54,054 nucleotides of DNA from NCBI GenBank assembly GCA_016218155.1, contig JACREQ010000031.1, forward strand, positions 1 through 54,054, written 5' to 3'. Shown here in pieces: positions 16,913 to 24,579 of the stretch (positions are counted from its first letter, which is position 1; each line of letters starts with the position of its first letter). The DNA is from Bacteroidia bacterium (lineage in GTDB: Bacteria; Bacteroidota; Bacteroidia; Bacteroidales; GWA2-32-17). The position numbers were made by a program, and so were the translations under genes. The notes under the pieces were generated by a model. The model worked only from the letters and a program-made list of their open reading frames with translations. It was not told the origin of the DNA and did not search any database.

Positions 16913-18613
16913 ATGTCGAAATCCGTTAAGAATCGAAATATTGTTCAACTCATAATTGCAGTTACTTCAGTTATCATTATCAGCTATATATCTAGTTTTA
17001 TTTACTGGAGAATCGACCTTACATCTGAAAAAAGATACACCCTTTCGGAGATATCAAAGAGTACCTTAAAAGATTTGAAAGACGTTGTTTACGTTAAGGT
17101 TTACCTCGATGGGGATATGCCCATTGGTTTTAAACGGATGCAAAAATCTTTAAAGGAAACGTTGGATGAGTTTAGAGTCTATAGTGGAGAGAATATTCAG
17201 TACCAGTTTATTAACCCATCTGAGAGCACAAACCAAAAGGTTCGCGATGCAATTTTTAAAGATTTAATTGACAAAGGGCTTGAACCAACAAACATTCAGG
17301 TTCGCGATAAAGAGGGTGGGAATACACAGAGAATGCTTTATCCTGGCACGATCATTTCATTTAAGGGCAAGGAAATTCCAGTAAATCTTCTCCATAACAA
17401 CCCTGCGCTTTCTGGTGATGAGAATATAAACCTATCCATTCAAAACTTTGAGTTCTACTTTATTGATGCCATAATTAAGCTGAGTACCGAGAAACTTCCA
17501 AAACTTGCTTTCATCCTAGGTCATGGCGAATTGGATCAGTATGAATCTGGCGATATTGATAAAAAACTATCCGAATACTATGATACCTACAGGGTAGAAA
17601 TTAATGGCGATATCAAGGCTCTCGATCCCTATAACGTAGTGATTATTGCTGGTCCCCAGCAACCAATACCCGAAGCCGATAAACTGGTTATAGATCAGTA
17701 CATCATGCGAGGGGGAAAAGTACTATGGTTTGTTGATCCCGTTACTGTTAGCATCGATAGCCTTTCGCAAGGTGCATCAACATTGGCGTACATGAATCAA
17801 CATAACCTTGATGATCAATTGTTTCGGTATGGTCTTCGCCTTAATCCTTCATTAATTCAGGATGCACAATGTGCAATAATTCCTGTTAACACATCTTTGC
17901 CAGGGCAGAGTTCAAAGTTTGTTGCATCCCCTTGGGTTTATTACCCATTGATGTCTGCGTCAGGTAATAGCCCAATTACAAGGAATTTAAATATGATTAG
18001 GGCACAATTTATTAGCCCAATCGATACCGTTGGAGGAAACAGCAGCGTTAAAAAAGCCGTTCTACTTACAAGTTCAAGGTACTCTAGAACGCTTAATGTC
18101 CCATTACTAGTTAATTTGGCGGAGGTGAGCAGAAAACTTAATGAACGGGAGTTTAATCGCTCAAACATATCTGTAGCGGTTCTTTTAGAGGGAAAATTCG
18201 AGTCAGTTTTTCAGAATCGACCTTTATCAAAGTATAACCACGAGCACCCCTTTGAATTTAAGCCTTCCAGCGTTTTTACTAGGATGATTGTTGTTTCGGA
18301 TGCCGATATTATTCGAAACGAGGTTCGACGTAGACCTGATGGGGCTTATGTTTCACCTCTAGGTTACGACCGTTACACTAAGCAAACCTTTGGTAATAAG
18401 GATTTAGTGATAAACATGGTTAAATATCTTGATGATAATATTGGGCTTATGAATCTTAGAACCCGTGATTTTAAGCTTCGTATGCTCGACAAACAGAAAA
18501 TTACCGAATCGAGGTTTGTATGGCAGCTGTTTAACCTTGTTGTTCCTTCTGCAATACTTATCTTTGGTGGTTTAATTTGGCTTTATTTTAGAAAGAGAAA
18601 GTTTACACGGTAA
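16913..18613 (+). CDS. gldG: Gliding motility protein GldG
   Basis: A 566-aa protein with an N-terminal membrane anchor (about residues 12-32), a large periplasmic part and a C-terminal helix (VVPSAILIFGGLIWLYF). Recognisable GldG features are DLTSEKRYTLSEISKSTL and the conserved block LPKLAFILGHGEL, followed by NVVIIAGPQQPIPEADKLVI and GGKVLWFVDPV. It is the auxiliary subunit of the GldA-GldF-GldG ABC transporter. It lies 18 bp after gldF and 8 bp before the DUF4340 gene. Length is as expected. Its presence suggests gliding capacity or its relics, together with the T9SS sorting domain elsewhere in the window. Confidence 0.92.
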   Translation: MSKSVKNRNIVQLIIAVTSVIIISYISSFIYWRIDLTSEKRYTLSEISKSTLKDLKDVVYVKVYLDGDMPIGFKRMQKSLKETLDEFRVYSGENIQYQFINPSESTNQKVRDAIFKDLIDKGLEPTNIQVRDKEGGNTQRMLYPGTIISFKGKEIPVNLLHNNPALSGDENINLSIQNFEFYFIDAIIKLSTEKLPKLAFILGHGELDQYESGDIDKKLSEYYDTYRVEINGDIKALDPYNVVIIAGPQQPIPEADKLVIDQYIMRGGKVLWFVDPVTVSIDSLSQGASTLAYMNQHNLDDQLFRYGLRLNPSLIQDAQCAIIPVNTSLPGQSSKFVASPWVYYPLMSASGNSPITRNLNMIRAQFISPIDTVGGNSSVKKAVLLTSSRYSRTLNVPLLVNLAEVSRKLNEREFNRSNISVAVLLEGKFESVFQNRPLSKYNHEHPFEFKPSSVFTRMIVVSDADIIRNEVRRRPDGAYVSPLGYDRYTKQTFGNKDLVINMVKYLDDNIGLMNLRTRDFKLRMLDKQKITESRFVWQLFNLVVPSAILIFGGLIWLYFRKRKFTR

Positions 18614-18621
18614 AAACAGAA

Positions 18622-19629
18622 ATGATTACAAAAATTTTTATAAAAAGATACATTTGGCTATTCATCCTATGTTGCATTGCCCTTTATTTCTTTATTTTCC
18701 ATTACAAATCGGGAACAATTAACCCTGCCAGCAAAAACTTTTCTATTGCCGATACATCTACAATCAATAAAATTGTACTCAGCAAAGATTCAATAACAGT
18801 CACATTAAACCGTACGGAAAAGGGGTGGCTACTAAATAATACTACCTCCACGAGAACAGATGCCATAAAGGCTTTGATGAAGGTTTTAATGCTAGTAGAT
18901 ATTGGATCCCCGCTTCCAAAATCTGTTTCCGATAGCTTATCGGAGCTGATTTCATCTACCGGCTTAAGTGTTGAACTATTTAATGACGATGAGATTGTAA
19001 AATCATACTCTGTACTATCAACAAAAACATTAGGTTTGGGTGCTATTGGAAAACTAAAAAAATATAGAACCTCATATACTCTTAAGTTACCCGGTTTCAA
19101 GGGCGATTTATCATCGCTATTTGTAATTGATCCTGATTATTGGAAAAGCAATCGTTTGTTTATTGCTGATATTAAGCAGATATCGCATATCGATGTTGAA
19201 ATACCGAATAGCCCCGAAAAATCATTTTCAGTTTCATTGGATGAAAAAGGCGTTCACCTAAAAGCCACTTATTTTGATGAGAATGTTAGTAGATTCGATA
19301 CTTCTCGCGTTGTCAACTTTATTTTTGGTTTGAGCGATTTATCTTATGAAAGACTTCTGAATAAATCTTCTGCAGAGGAAAAAGCTGCAATTATTCTATC
19401 CCAACCCGAACAAATATTTACAATTACCCTTACAAACAGAAACAAACTTGTTCTAAAAACGTATCCAATCCCGGTTGACGAGTATAGGGATGAATTTGGA
19501 CGAACAGTTAAGTTCGATCTTAACCGATTGTATATTTCTTTTAACAATGATGCAATCATAGCCATTGCTAATTATGTGGCATTTGACCCTGTACTTAAGG
19601 ACTTATCGTCATTTAGATTGAAAAACTAG
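18622..19629 (+). CDS. DUF4340-like membrane-anchored protein in the gld operon
   Basis: A 335-aa protein with one N-terminal membrane segment (YIWLFILCCIALYFFIFHY) and a large periplasmic region. The pattern ADTSTINKIVLSKDSITVTL..GWLLNN resembles DUF4340, a domain commonly encoded right after GldG-type ABC-2 genes. It lies 8 bp after gldG, so it is co-transcribed and probably works with that transporter. No catalytic motif is visible. The 210 bp before dnaN hold no gene that I can see. Confidence 0.75.
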   Translation: MITKIFIKRYIWLFILCCIALYFFIFHYKSGTINPASKNFSIADTSTINKIVLSKDSITVTLNRTEKGWLLNNTTSTRTDAIKALMKVLMLVDIGSPLPKSVSDSLSELISSTGLSVELFNDDEIVKSYSVLSTKTLGLGAIGKLKKYRTSYTLKLPGFKGDLSSLFVIDPDYWKSNRLFIADIKQISHIDVEIPNSPEKSFSVSLDEKGVHLKATYFDENVSRFDTSRVVNFIFGLSDLSYERLLNKSSAEEKAAIILSQPEQIFTITLTNRNKLVLKTYPIPVDEYRDEFGRTVKFDLNRLYISFNNDAIIAIANYVAFDPVLKDLSSFRLKN

Positions 19630-19839
19630 ATATACCTTTGCCCTTGTGCTTAAAAATTTGTATTATTGACTCGTGAATTCTCAAAGGTAATTCCTTTGAT
19701 TATCAATGATGAGGATTGTAAATATCAACCTTGAATAGATTAGAATCTGCATCTGCCCTTTATTTTTATGTTGAATATTTGAAAAATCGATAGCTTAAAA
19801 TATATTTAGACTTTACATAATCATTAAAACGAATATCAG

Positions 19840-20970
19840 ATGAAATTTGTAGTTTCAAGTACCGAACTGTTAAGTCATCTTAGCATTGTTAGTAGGGTAA
19901 TTAGCAATAAAAACACCCTGCCTATCCTCGATAATTTTCTTTTCAAGCTCGAGGGGAATGAGCTTGAGATAACCGCATCGGATCTGGAAACCACCCTATC
20001 CACTCGGTTACATCTCGAAAATGTTATGGAAGATGGCTCCATTGCTATTCCTTTCCGTATTCTTGTTGATACTCTTAAGGAATTCTCCGAGCAACCTTTA
20101 ACTTTTGATATTAATCACACAAACCTTGCTGTTGTTGTTAACTCTGAGAATGGACAATTTAATATTGTTGGACAACCTGCTGAGGACTTCCCCGTACGTG
20201 CTGAACTTAAACCAGATCGTAAGGTTACAGTTAAAGTAGCTGCGGATCTTCTTTTAAGTGGAATATCAAAAACCATTTTTGCAACCGCTGATGATGAATT
20301 ACGCCCTGTAATGAATGGTATTCTTATGGAGTTAGCTCCTAATAGCCTTTCTTTTGTAGCTTCTGATGCTCATAAGCTGGTTAGATATAAACGTAAAGAT
20401 GTTCAATCAGAATCTGAGGCATCATTTATCCTTCCAAAGAAACCAGCAGCATTACTAAAGAATATTCTTGGAAAAGAATCAGGTGCAATTATCTTAGAAT
20501 TTGATGATAAGAATGCTCTATTTACCATGTCGAACTATACATTAGTTTGCCGCTTAGTAGAAGGTTCATATCCAAACTACAACTCGGTTATACCTGCTGA
20601 TAACCCAAATAAACTTTCAATTGATAGGGTTGAGTTATACAACGGACTTCGTAGGGTTGCTGTTTATGCAAATCAGGCAAGTAATCTCATTAAACTAAGC
20701 CTTGGCGGTAATCAGCTTACGGTTTCGGCACAGGATCTTGACTTCTCTATATCAGCATACGAAAGGCTTAAATGCCAGTATGAAGGTGATGAGATGGAAA
20801 TCGGGTTTAAATCTGTTTTCCTTATTGAGATTTTAGCAAATATTTCTACATCTGATGTAGTTCTTTCGCTATCAGATCCTTCAAGGGCTGGCTTAATATT
20901 CCCATTGGTTAATGAGAATGCAGATGAGGACATCTTGATGCTCTTAATGCCAATGATGATTAGCGCTTAA
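19840..20970 (+). CDS. dnaN: DNA polymerase III beta subunit (sliding clamp)
   Basis: A 376-aa protein forming the ring that tethers the replicative polymerase to DNA. The three-domain clamp pattern is clear: MKFVVSSTELLSHL, KNTLPILDNFLFKLEGNELE, ITASDLETTLSTR, FNIVGQPAEDFP, VMNGILMELAPNSLSFVASD, HKLVRYKR, NYTLVCRLVEGSYPNY, SAQDLDFSISAYERL, and the C-terminal LLMPMMIS (usually MPM/L). Length is typical. It is a single gene here, not next to dnaA, and is followed after 161 bp by a DnaQ-like exonuclease, which is a plausible functional neighbour since such exonucleases bind the clamp. Confidence 0.96.
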   Translation: MKFVVSSTELLSHLSIVSRVISNKNTLPILDNFLFKLEGNELEITASDLETTLSTRLHLENVMEDGSIAIPFRILVDTLKEFSEQPLTFDINHTNLAVVVNSENGQFNIVGQPAEDFPVRAELKPDRKVTVKVAADLLLSGISKTIFATADDELRPVMNGILMELAPNSLSFVASDAHKLVRYKRKDVQSESEASFILPKKPAALLKNILGKESGAIILEFDDKNALFTMSNYTLVCRLVEGSYPNYNSVIPADNPNKLSIDRVELYNGLRRVAVYANQASNLIKLSLGGNQLTVSAQDLDFSISAYERLKCQYEGDEMEIGFKSVFLIEILANISTSDVVLSLSDPSRAGLIFPLVNENADEDILMLLMPMMISA

Positions 20971-20990
20971 TTTTTTAACAAACATATTTT

Positions 20991-21091
20991 AAGGCTGTTT
21001 CAAAACTAATATCGTATTGTCTGAGCGAAGGAACTGTAAGTATTCTTCGTTTTACTGATAATCAATAATATTTGGGTTTTGAAACAGCCTT
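20991..21091. repeat. 16-bp inverted repeat between dnaN and the exonuclease gene
   Basis: AAGGCTGTTTCAAAAC at 20991-21006 is perfectly complementary to GTTTTGAAACAGCCTT at 21076-21091, and the latter runs into TTAT. The ~69-nt interior has its own small hairpin around GAAGGAACTG / TATTCTTCG. It starts 21 bp after the dnaN stop, so it can act as a terminator. The size and inverted ends also fit a small palindromic mobile element. Confidence 0.7.
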
Positions 21092-21131
21092 TTATCTTTA
21101 TAAATTGTAACAAACTGTAAACTGTCCATCA

Positions 21132-21899
21132 ATGAAACTTAATATTAAAAATCCACTCGTTTTTGTTGACCTCGAAACAACAGGTATTGATGTAATAAAA
21201 GATAGAATTGTTGAAATTGCTGTTCTTAAGATTCATATTGATGGGAGAGAAGAACTAAAAATTAAAAGGGTAAACCCTGGAGTGCCAATTCCGCCTGAAA
21301 CGACTGCTATTCATGGTATTACTGATGAGGATGTGAAAAATGAGCCTTTGTTTAAGGAGGTGGCAAAATCATTGGCTAATTTTATCGAAGGATGCGATTT
21401 TGCTGGTTTTAACTCAAACAAATTTGACTTCCCATTACTTGCAGAAGAATTTCTTCGTGCTGGAGTTGATTTAGATCTTAGAAAACGTAAATTTATTGAT
21501 GTTCAAACCATCTTTCATAAGATGGAAAAGAGGACTCTAGGTGCTGCGCTTAAGTTTTACTGCGATAAGGAAATAGAAAATGCGCATAGCGCAGGTGCTG
21601 ATTCCTATGCTACCTATGAAGTGCTTCAAGCGCAACTCGATAAGTATACAGATATTAAAAATGATGTTGATTTTCTTGCCGAATTTAGTGCTCAAACAAA
21701 AAACGTTGATTTTTTAGGACGAATAATACTTGACGAAAAAGGAGTTGAGGTTTTCAACTTTGGAAAGCATAAAGGCAAATCGGTAGTTGAAGTGCTAGAG
21801 AAAGAACCCAGCTATTACGGATGGATGATGAATGGCGAGTTCCCCCTTTATACAAAGAAGGTACTCACCAATATCTATTTGAAGATGAAGCAGAAGTAG
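21132..21899 (+). CDS. DnaQ-like 3'-5' exonuclease
   Basis: A 255-aa DEDDh exonuclease of the DNA polymerase III epsilon family, expected to degrade DNA from the 3' end for proofreading or repair. ExoI motif FVDLETTGID, ExoII region CDFAGFNSNKFDFPLLAEE, ExoIII HSAGADSYATYEVL with its His and Asp. After the nuclease domain (to about residue 175) a C-terminal module reads FNFGKHKGKSVVEVLEKEP and YYGWMMNGEFPLYTK, a small domain often fused to Bacteroidota exonucleases. This is probably an auxiliary exonuclease; I cannot tell whether it is the main epsilon subunit. A shared bidirectional terminator separates it from the peptide locus. Confidence 0.85.
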   Translation: MKLNIKNPLVFVDLETTGIDVIKDRIVEIAVLKIHIDGREELKIKRVNPGVPIPPETTAIHGITDEDVKNEPLFKEVAKSLANFIEGCDFAGFNSNKFDFPLLAEEFLRAGVDLDLRKRKFIDVQTIFHKMEKRTLGAALKFYCDKEIENAHSAGADSYATYEVLQAQLDKYTDIKNDVDFLAEFSAQTKNVDFLGRIILDEKGVEVFNFGKHKGKSVVEVLEKEPSYYGWMMNGEFPLYTKKVLTNIYLKMKQK

Positions 21900-21954
21900 T
21901 TATTCCCAGAGAAGAAATATTAAAAAAGTTAAAACTTGTCCGTTATAAATTTAT

Positions 21955-21992
21955 AAACAATACCATTCATTTAGGTGGATGGTATTGTTTTT
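21955..21992. terminator. Bidirectional terminator between exonuclease and first precursor gene
   Basis: AAACAATACCAT pairs perfectly with ATGGTATTGTTT, with 12-nt loop and A/T-rich flanks on both sides. It serves the plus-strand exonuclease gene and the minus-strand peptide gene, which converge here. Confidence 0.8.
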
Positions 21993-22013
21993 AAATTTAC
22001 AATTACAGTTAAA

Positions 22014-22202
22014 CTAATCTGTGTTTTCGTGAAAATCTTCCTTGCCAATACATGTATTGCCTATAGTAGTACCAACTACACATGTGCCACCAAGACAATC
22101 GCAAACTGTACATTCACCACCTTTAATTTCAATCATTTCTTTAGCATCCATTAACTGGATTACATTCAATTTTTCGTTTGTAAAATCATGAAGTTTTTTC
22201 AT
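22014..22202 (-). CDS. GG-leader natural product precursor (radical SAM substrate)
   Basis: A 62-aa peptide. Residues 1-29 are a leader (MKKLHDFTNEKLNVIQLMDA then KEMIEIKGG) of the GG-Bacteroidales type, ending in a double glycine that a C39 peptidase would cut. The 33-residue core starts ECTVCDCLGGTC and has five Cys (31, 34, 36, 41, 51), no aromatic residue apart from Phe57, and a polar tail. Precursors with this leader are known beside SPASM radical SAM enzymes, and one lies 127 bp upstream here. The 5' leader region has a conserved block shared with the pseudogene precursor at 23951-24132. This is the only intact long-leader precursor with a GG site in the locus, so it is the best candidate substrate of the maturase. 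The modification itself cannot be read from sequence. Confidence 0.85.
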   Translation of the reverse strand: MKKLHDFTNEKLNVIQLMDAKEMIEIKGGECTVCDCLGGTCVVGTTIGNTCIGKEDFHENTD

Positions 22203-22220
22203 AAAAAATCATATTAGGTT

Positions 22221-22294
22221 TATTTTACAGTAACCTTTCCCCATTACTGGTTGGGTTTTCCTGATTTGAGGCGCAGGAGAGCCTTAGGGTATAG
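22221..22294 (-). promoter_or_regulatory. Conserved 5' block upstream of GG precursor
   Basis: About 66 bp upstream of this precursor match the block at 24151-24217 upstream of the decayed precursor at roughly four of five bases. Shared strings on the plus strand include TTTTACAGTAACCTTTC and CAGGAGAGCCTT. An inverted repeat with a 10-nt loop (GGTTTTCCTG / CAGGAGAGCC) is kept in both copies although the loops differ. It may be a promoter plus an mRNA leader structure. Confidence 0.55.
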
Positions 22295-22328
22295 AAATAT
22301 TGATTGATGTTAACTTTTTGAGTAGGTA

Positions 22329-23819
22329 TTAAATTATTGGATTAATAAATGCTGGTGCTTTTTTGCAGCGAGGATCGGGATAATCCCAATTTTCGTCGCC
22401 ATACACTTTTAAGACATCCGCCCAACATTTATTTGGATATTTATTGTAGCATTCATCAAGTAACTCACAATTTTTACAAGCACTTTCATCTCTGAAATCT
22501 TCCTTTTTGAAATTAACCCATTTTAAGGCGGCTGGAGAATTCCATATCTCTTCAATCGAATTTTCAAGGATATTTCCAATTGTAAACCTTTTTTTCCAAT
22601 ACATTTGTTCACAAATAGTAACATCACCATCTGGAAGAATATAGATGTGTGATCGATTGGCAGAGCATGATGCTCCTGGAAAAGATATGCTTCCTTTTTC
22701 AGCGCTGAAAAATCCTCGTTCCAAATAAGATTTATCAATGTTGACTTTAAGAGTTTTGCGATTATTCAATTCTTCTAAATGAGCAAATACCTCTTTACGC
22801 TCACGCTCCTGAAGTTTAATACTTTCAAATTCTGTAGAACTATATAATGATCTATAGGCGATACGTGCTTGCCATTCTTTTATGTTTTTTAGCGTTGATA
22901 AATAGCTATGCATTTCGGTTAACTCCTCTTTGTTAGAGTTTATGTTTGTTAGTACGCTTATTACATGGTAAGAAAGGCCATGCTTGTCCATCAGTTCCAA
23001 AGTGTGCTTCATCTTTTCAACATAACTCTCTGGCACATCCAGAATTTTATTTATTTTTTGTTTTGAGAGAGAATCAAAGGAGAATTGGTAGGTAAGAGAA
23101 GGGAATTGTTTAAGTTTAATTATATCTTTTTCACTTATGGGTACTTTTGTTGAAATAAAATTTTTATAAAATCCATACTTATATAATTCGCATAATAATT
23201 CATACCATTCTTTATACAAGAAGAATTCACCTCCACCGATCTGAACATTTTTGATTTTTAAATCTTTGGCTTCTTTAATTAATTCCTTTATTCGTTCAAA
23301 AGGAATTGTACAGGTTACCTCTTGGCTTTTATCAGCATAGCAGTATATACAATTTGTTACGCAACGATTAGTCACCATAATAGTTATTATGGAAGGGCTC
23401 TGGATTAATCTTGCCGAATCAAAATCTAACTCTTTATAAACAAATTCTTCGGGTTTGTATGTATATAAGATTTTTAAATTTTCATGGTATTTAATAATAA
23501 TTTGTTTTGGAAATTTAAAGTTATGCCCGTTATATTCTGTGAAAATGGCCTCCTTGTTCTCTATGAAAGGTTTAATTATATTGAGAGTTTCTTCTTTACT
23601 TAAACTCAAAAATTCACTCAAATTTTCAACCGCTTTGTCAATACTAATGGGTTTAGAAAAAAATGAAAGAATCATTGCTTGAACGGGATGAATAACGGAT
23701 ACCCATTCTGTATTGGTTTGTTCGCACTGAGCATCTGAATTTGCAATGATTATACTTCTTTTTATATCATTTTTGAAGTTATAGTCTGGATTTAGAACAT
23801 ATAGATCCTCGTTTATCAT
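22329..23819 (-). CDS. SPASM-domain radical SAM peptide maturase (GG-Bacteroidales type)
   Basis: A 496-aa radical SAM enzyme predicted to modify the core of a GG-leader peptide in the cytoplasm. Residues 1-110 look like a leader-recognition module (winged helix, WVSVIHPVQAMILSFFSKP). The radical SAM domain starts with TNRCVTNCIYCYAD, giving the CX3CX2C cluster at Cys153, 157 and 160, then the SAM-binding IGGGEFF near 195-200. The C-terminal SPASM region supplies auxiliary cluster ligands (Cys385, 403, 448, 451, 457, 465, 485), including ACKNCELLDEC, and the typical LPDGDVTICEQ and IGNILENSIEEIW. It has its own short upstream region and sits between the decayed and the intact precursor. The established family activity is leader-dependent core modification such as thioether or C-C crosslinks; which one is made here is unknown. 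Confidence 0.92.
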   Translation of the reverse strand: MINEDLYVLNPDYNFKNDIKRSIIIANSDAQCEQTNTEWVSVIHPVQAMILSFFSKPISIDKAVENLSEFLSLSKEETLNIIKPFIENKEAIFTEYNGHNFKFPKQIIIKYHENLKILYTYKPEEFVYKELDFDSARLIQSPSIITIMVTNRCVTNCIYCYADKSQEVTCTIPFERIKELIKEAKDLKIKNVQIGGGEFFLYKEWYELLCELYKYGFYKNFISTKVPISEKDIIKLKQFPSLTYQFSFDSLSKQKINKILDVPESYVEKMKHTLELMDKHGLSYHVISVLTNINSNKEELTEMHSYLSTLKNIKEWQARIAYRSLYSSTEFESIKLQERERKEVFAHLEELNNRKTLKVNIDKSYLERGFFSAEKGSISFPGASCSANRSHIYILPDGDVTICEQMYWKKRFTIGNILENSIEEIWNSPAALKWVNFKKEDFRDESACKNCELLDECYNKYPNKCWADVLKVYGDENWDYPDPRCKKAPAFINPII

Positions 23820-23898
23820 AAGTGGATTTATTTTTATAAATAATGAAATTTAAAAACGATATAATATCAAAACCGATTCGACAAAGACAATAAAATGA

Positions 23899-23922
23899 TC
23901 CCATTCAACTCAAAGAATGGGA
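23899..23922 (-). terminator. Hairpin just after the decayed precursor
   Basis: TCCCATTC and GAATGGGA form a perfect 8-bp stem with an 8-nt loop. It lies about 30 bp beyond the ancestral stop codon of the decayed precursor and 80 bp before the radical SAM start codon. On the minus strand it is followed by ATCATTTTATTG, a weak U-tract. It would let the small peptide mRNA end before the maturase gene. Confidence 0.6.
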
Positions 23923-23950
23923 CTATTTTAATAACAACACACAATTTGGA

Positions 23951-24132
23951 TTAGTTGGCAGATTGCTGTTCTTCAAAGGCGATTTTACCAAGGGTGCATT
24001 CACCCATGTGCAATCACCGCCCCAATACAAACCATCACTACAATCACCACCTTTAGTTTCGCTCATTTCTTTAGCGTTCATTAATTGTGTTAAGTTCAAG
24101 TCTTCGCTTACAAAATCTTGAAGTTTTTTCTG
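23951..24132 (-). pseudogene. Decayed GG-leader precursor (no start codon, one frameshift)
   Basis: Reading the minus strand from 24132 gives QKKLQDFVSEDLNLTQLMNA then KEMSETKGGDCSDGLYWGGD, a clear match to the leader of the intact precursor (MKKLHDFTNE, QLMDAKEM, IKGG). The initiating ATG is replaced by CAG, and no alternative start lies nearby. After GGDCTW the frame shifts; in the restored frame it reads ECTLGKIAFEEQQSAN and stops at 23951, paralleling the TCIGKEDFHEN tail of the intact peptide. Two independent lesions make it a pseudogene. It still keeps the conserved upstream block and a downstream hairpin, so it was once a complete transcription unit next to the maturase. Confidence 0.8.
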
Positions 24133-24150
24133 GTTGAACGTTATTTAATT

Positions 24151-24217
24151 AATTTTACAGTAACCTTTCTCTATTACTATTTGGGGCTTCCTGTATTAAG
24201 GTTCAGGAGAGCCTTGA
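24151..24217 (-). promoter_or_regulatory. Conserved 5' block upstream of decayed precursor
   Basis: This is the second copy of the block at 22221-22294. On the plus strand TTTTACAGTAACCTTTC and TTCAGGAGAGCCTT are shared. The inverted repeat GGCTTCCTG / CAGGAGAGCC surrounds a 10-nt loop (TATTAAGGTT). On the RNA strand this copy forms about nine pairs with one bulge. Confidence 0.5.
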
Positions 24218-24342
24218 GTAAAACCGATGAATACTCTATTTTTTTGTTTTTTTTGAATATTATCTAATGGTTGATTAGTTTTTACCAATCATCTTGTTAT
24301 GTGAAAAAAATAGTCATAATAATTCACTAAAAAACAGTCATT

Positions 24343-24378
24343 TTTAAATGATGTAAAAATTATTTAACATCATTTAAA
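24343..24378. promoter_or_regulatory. Perfect 12-bp inverted repeat in the intergenic region
   Basis: TTTAAATGATGT (24343-24354) and ACATCATTTAAA (24367-24378) are exact inverted repeats separated by 12 bp. They lie in the ~350-bp gap between the HlyD gene and the decayed precursor, which otherwise holds no gene. The symmetry and helical spacing (centre to centre 24 bp) fit an operator for a dimeric regulator; there is no T-tract after it, so a terminator is less likely. Confidence 0.45.
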
Positions 24379-24579
24379 ATAAAGGTAAACAAAATGTTTG
24401 ATTGAAAAAAATAATAGTATAATTTTTTTAATAAAAAACAGACACTACACAAAGTAATGTTCATTCTTTCTAACTGTCGTTATTGACTTAGGTATGGAAT
24501 TATTAATAAAGGTAGTTGTTTAATATGTCCTAGGTATTCTGCTTTTCAGTTTTTAGAATGGCATATAATGGTTCATAAA

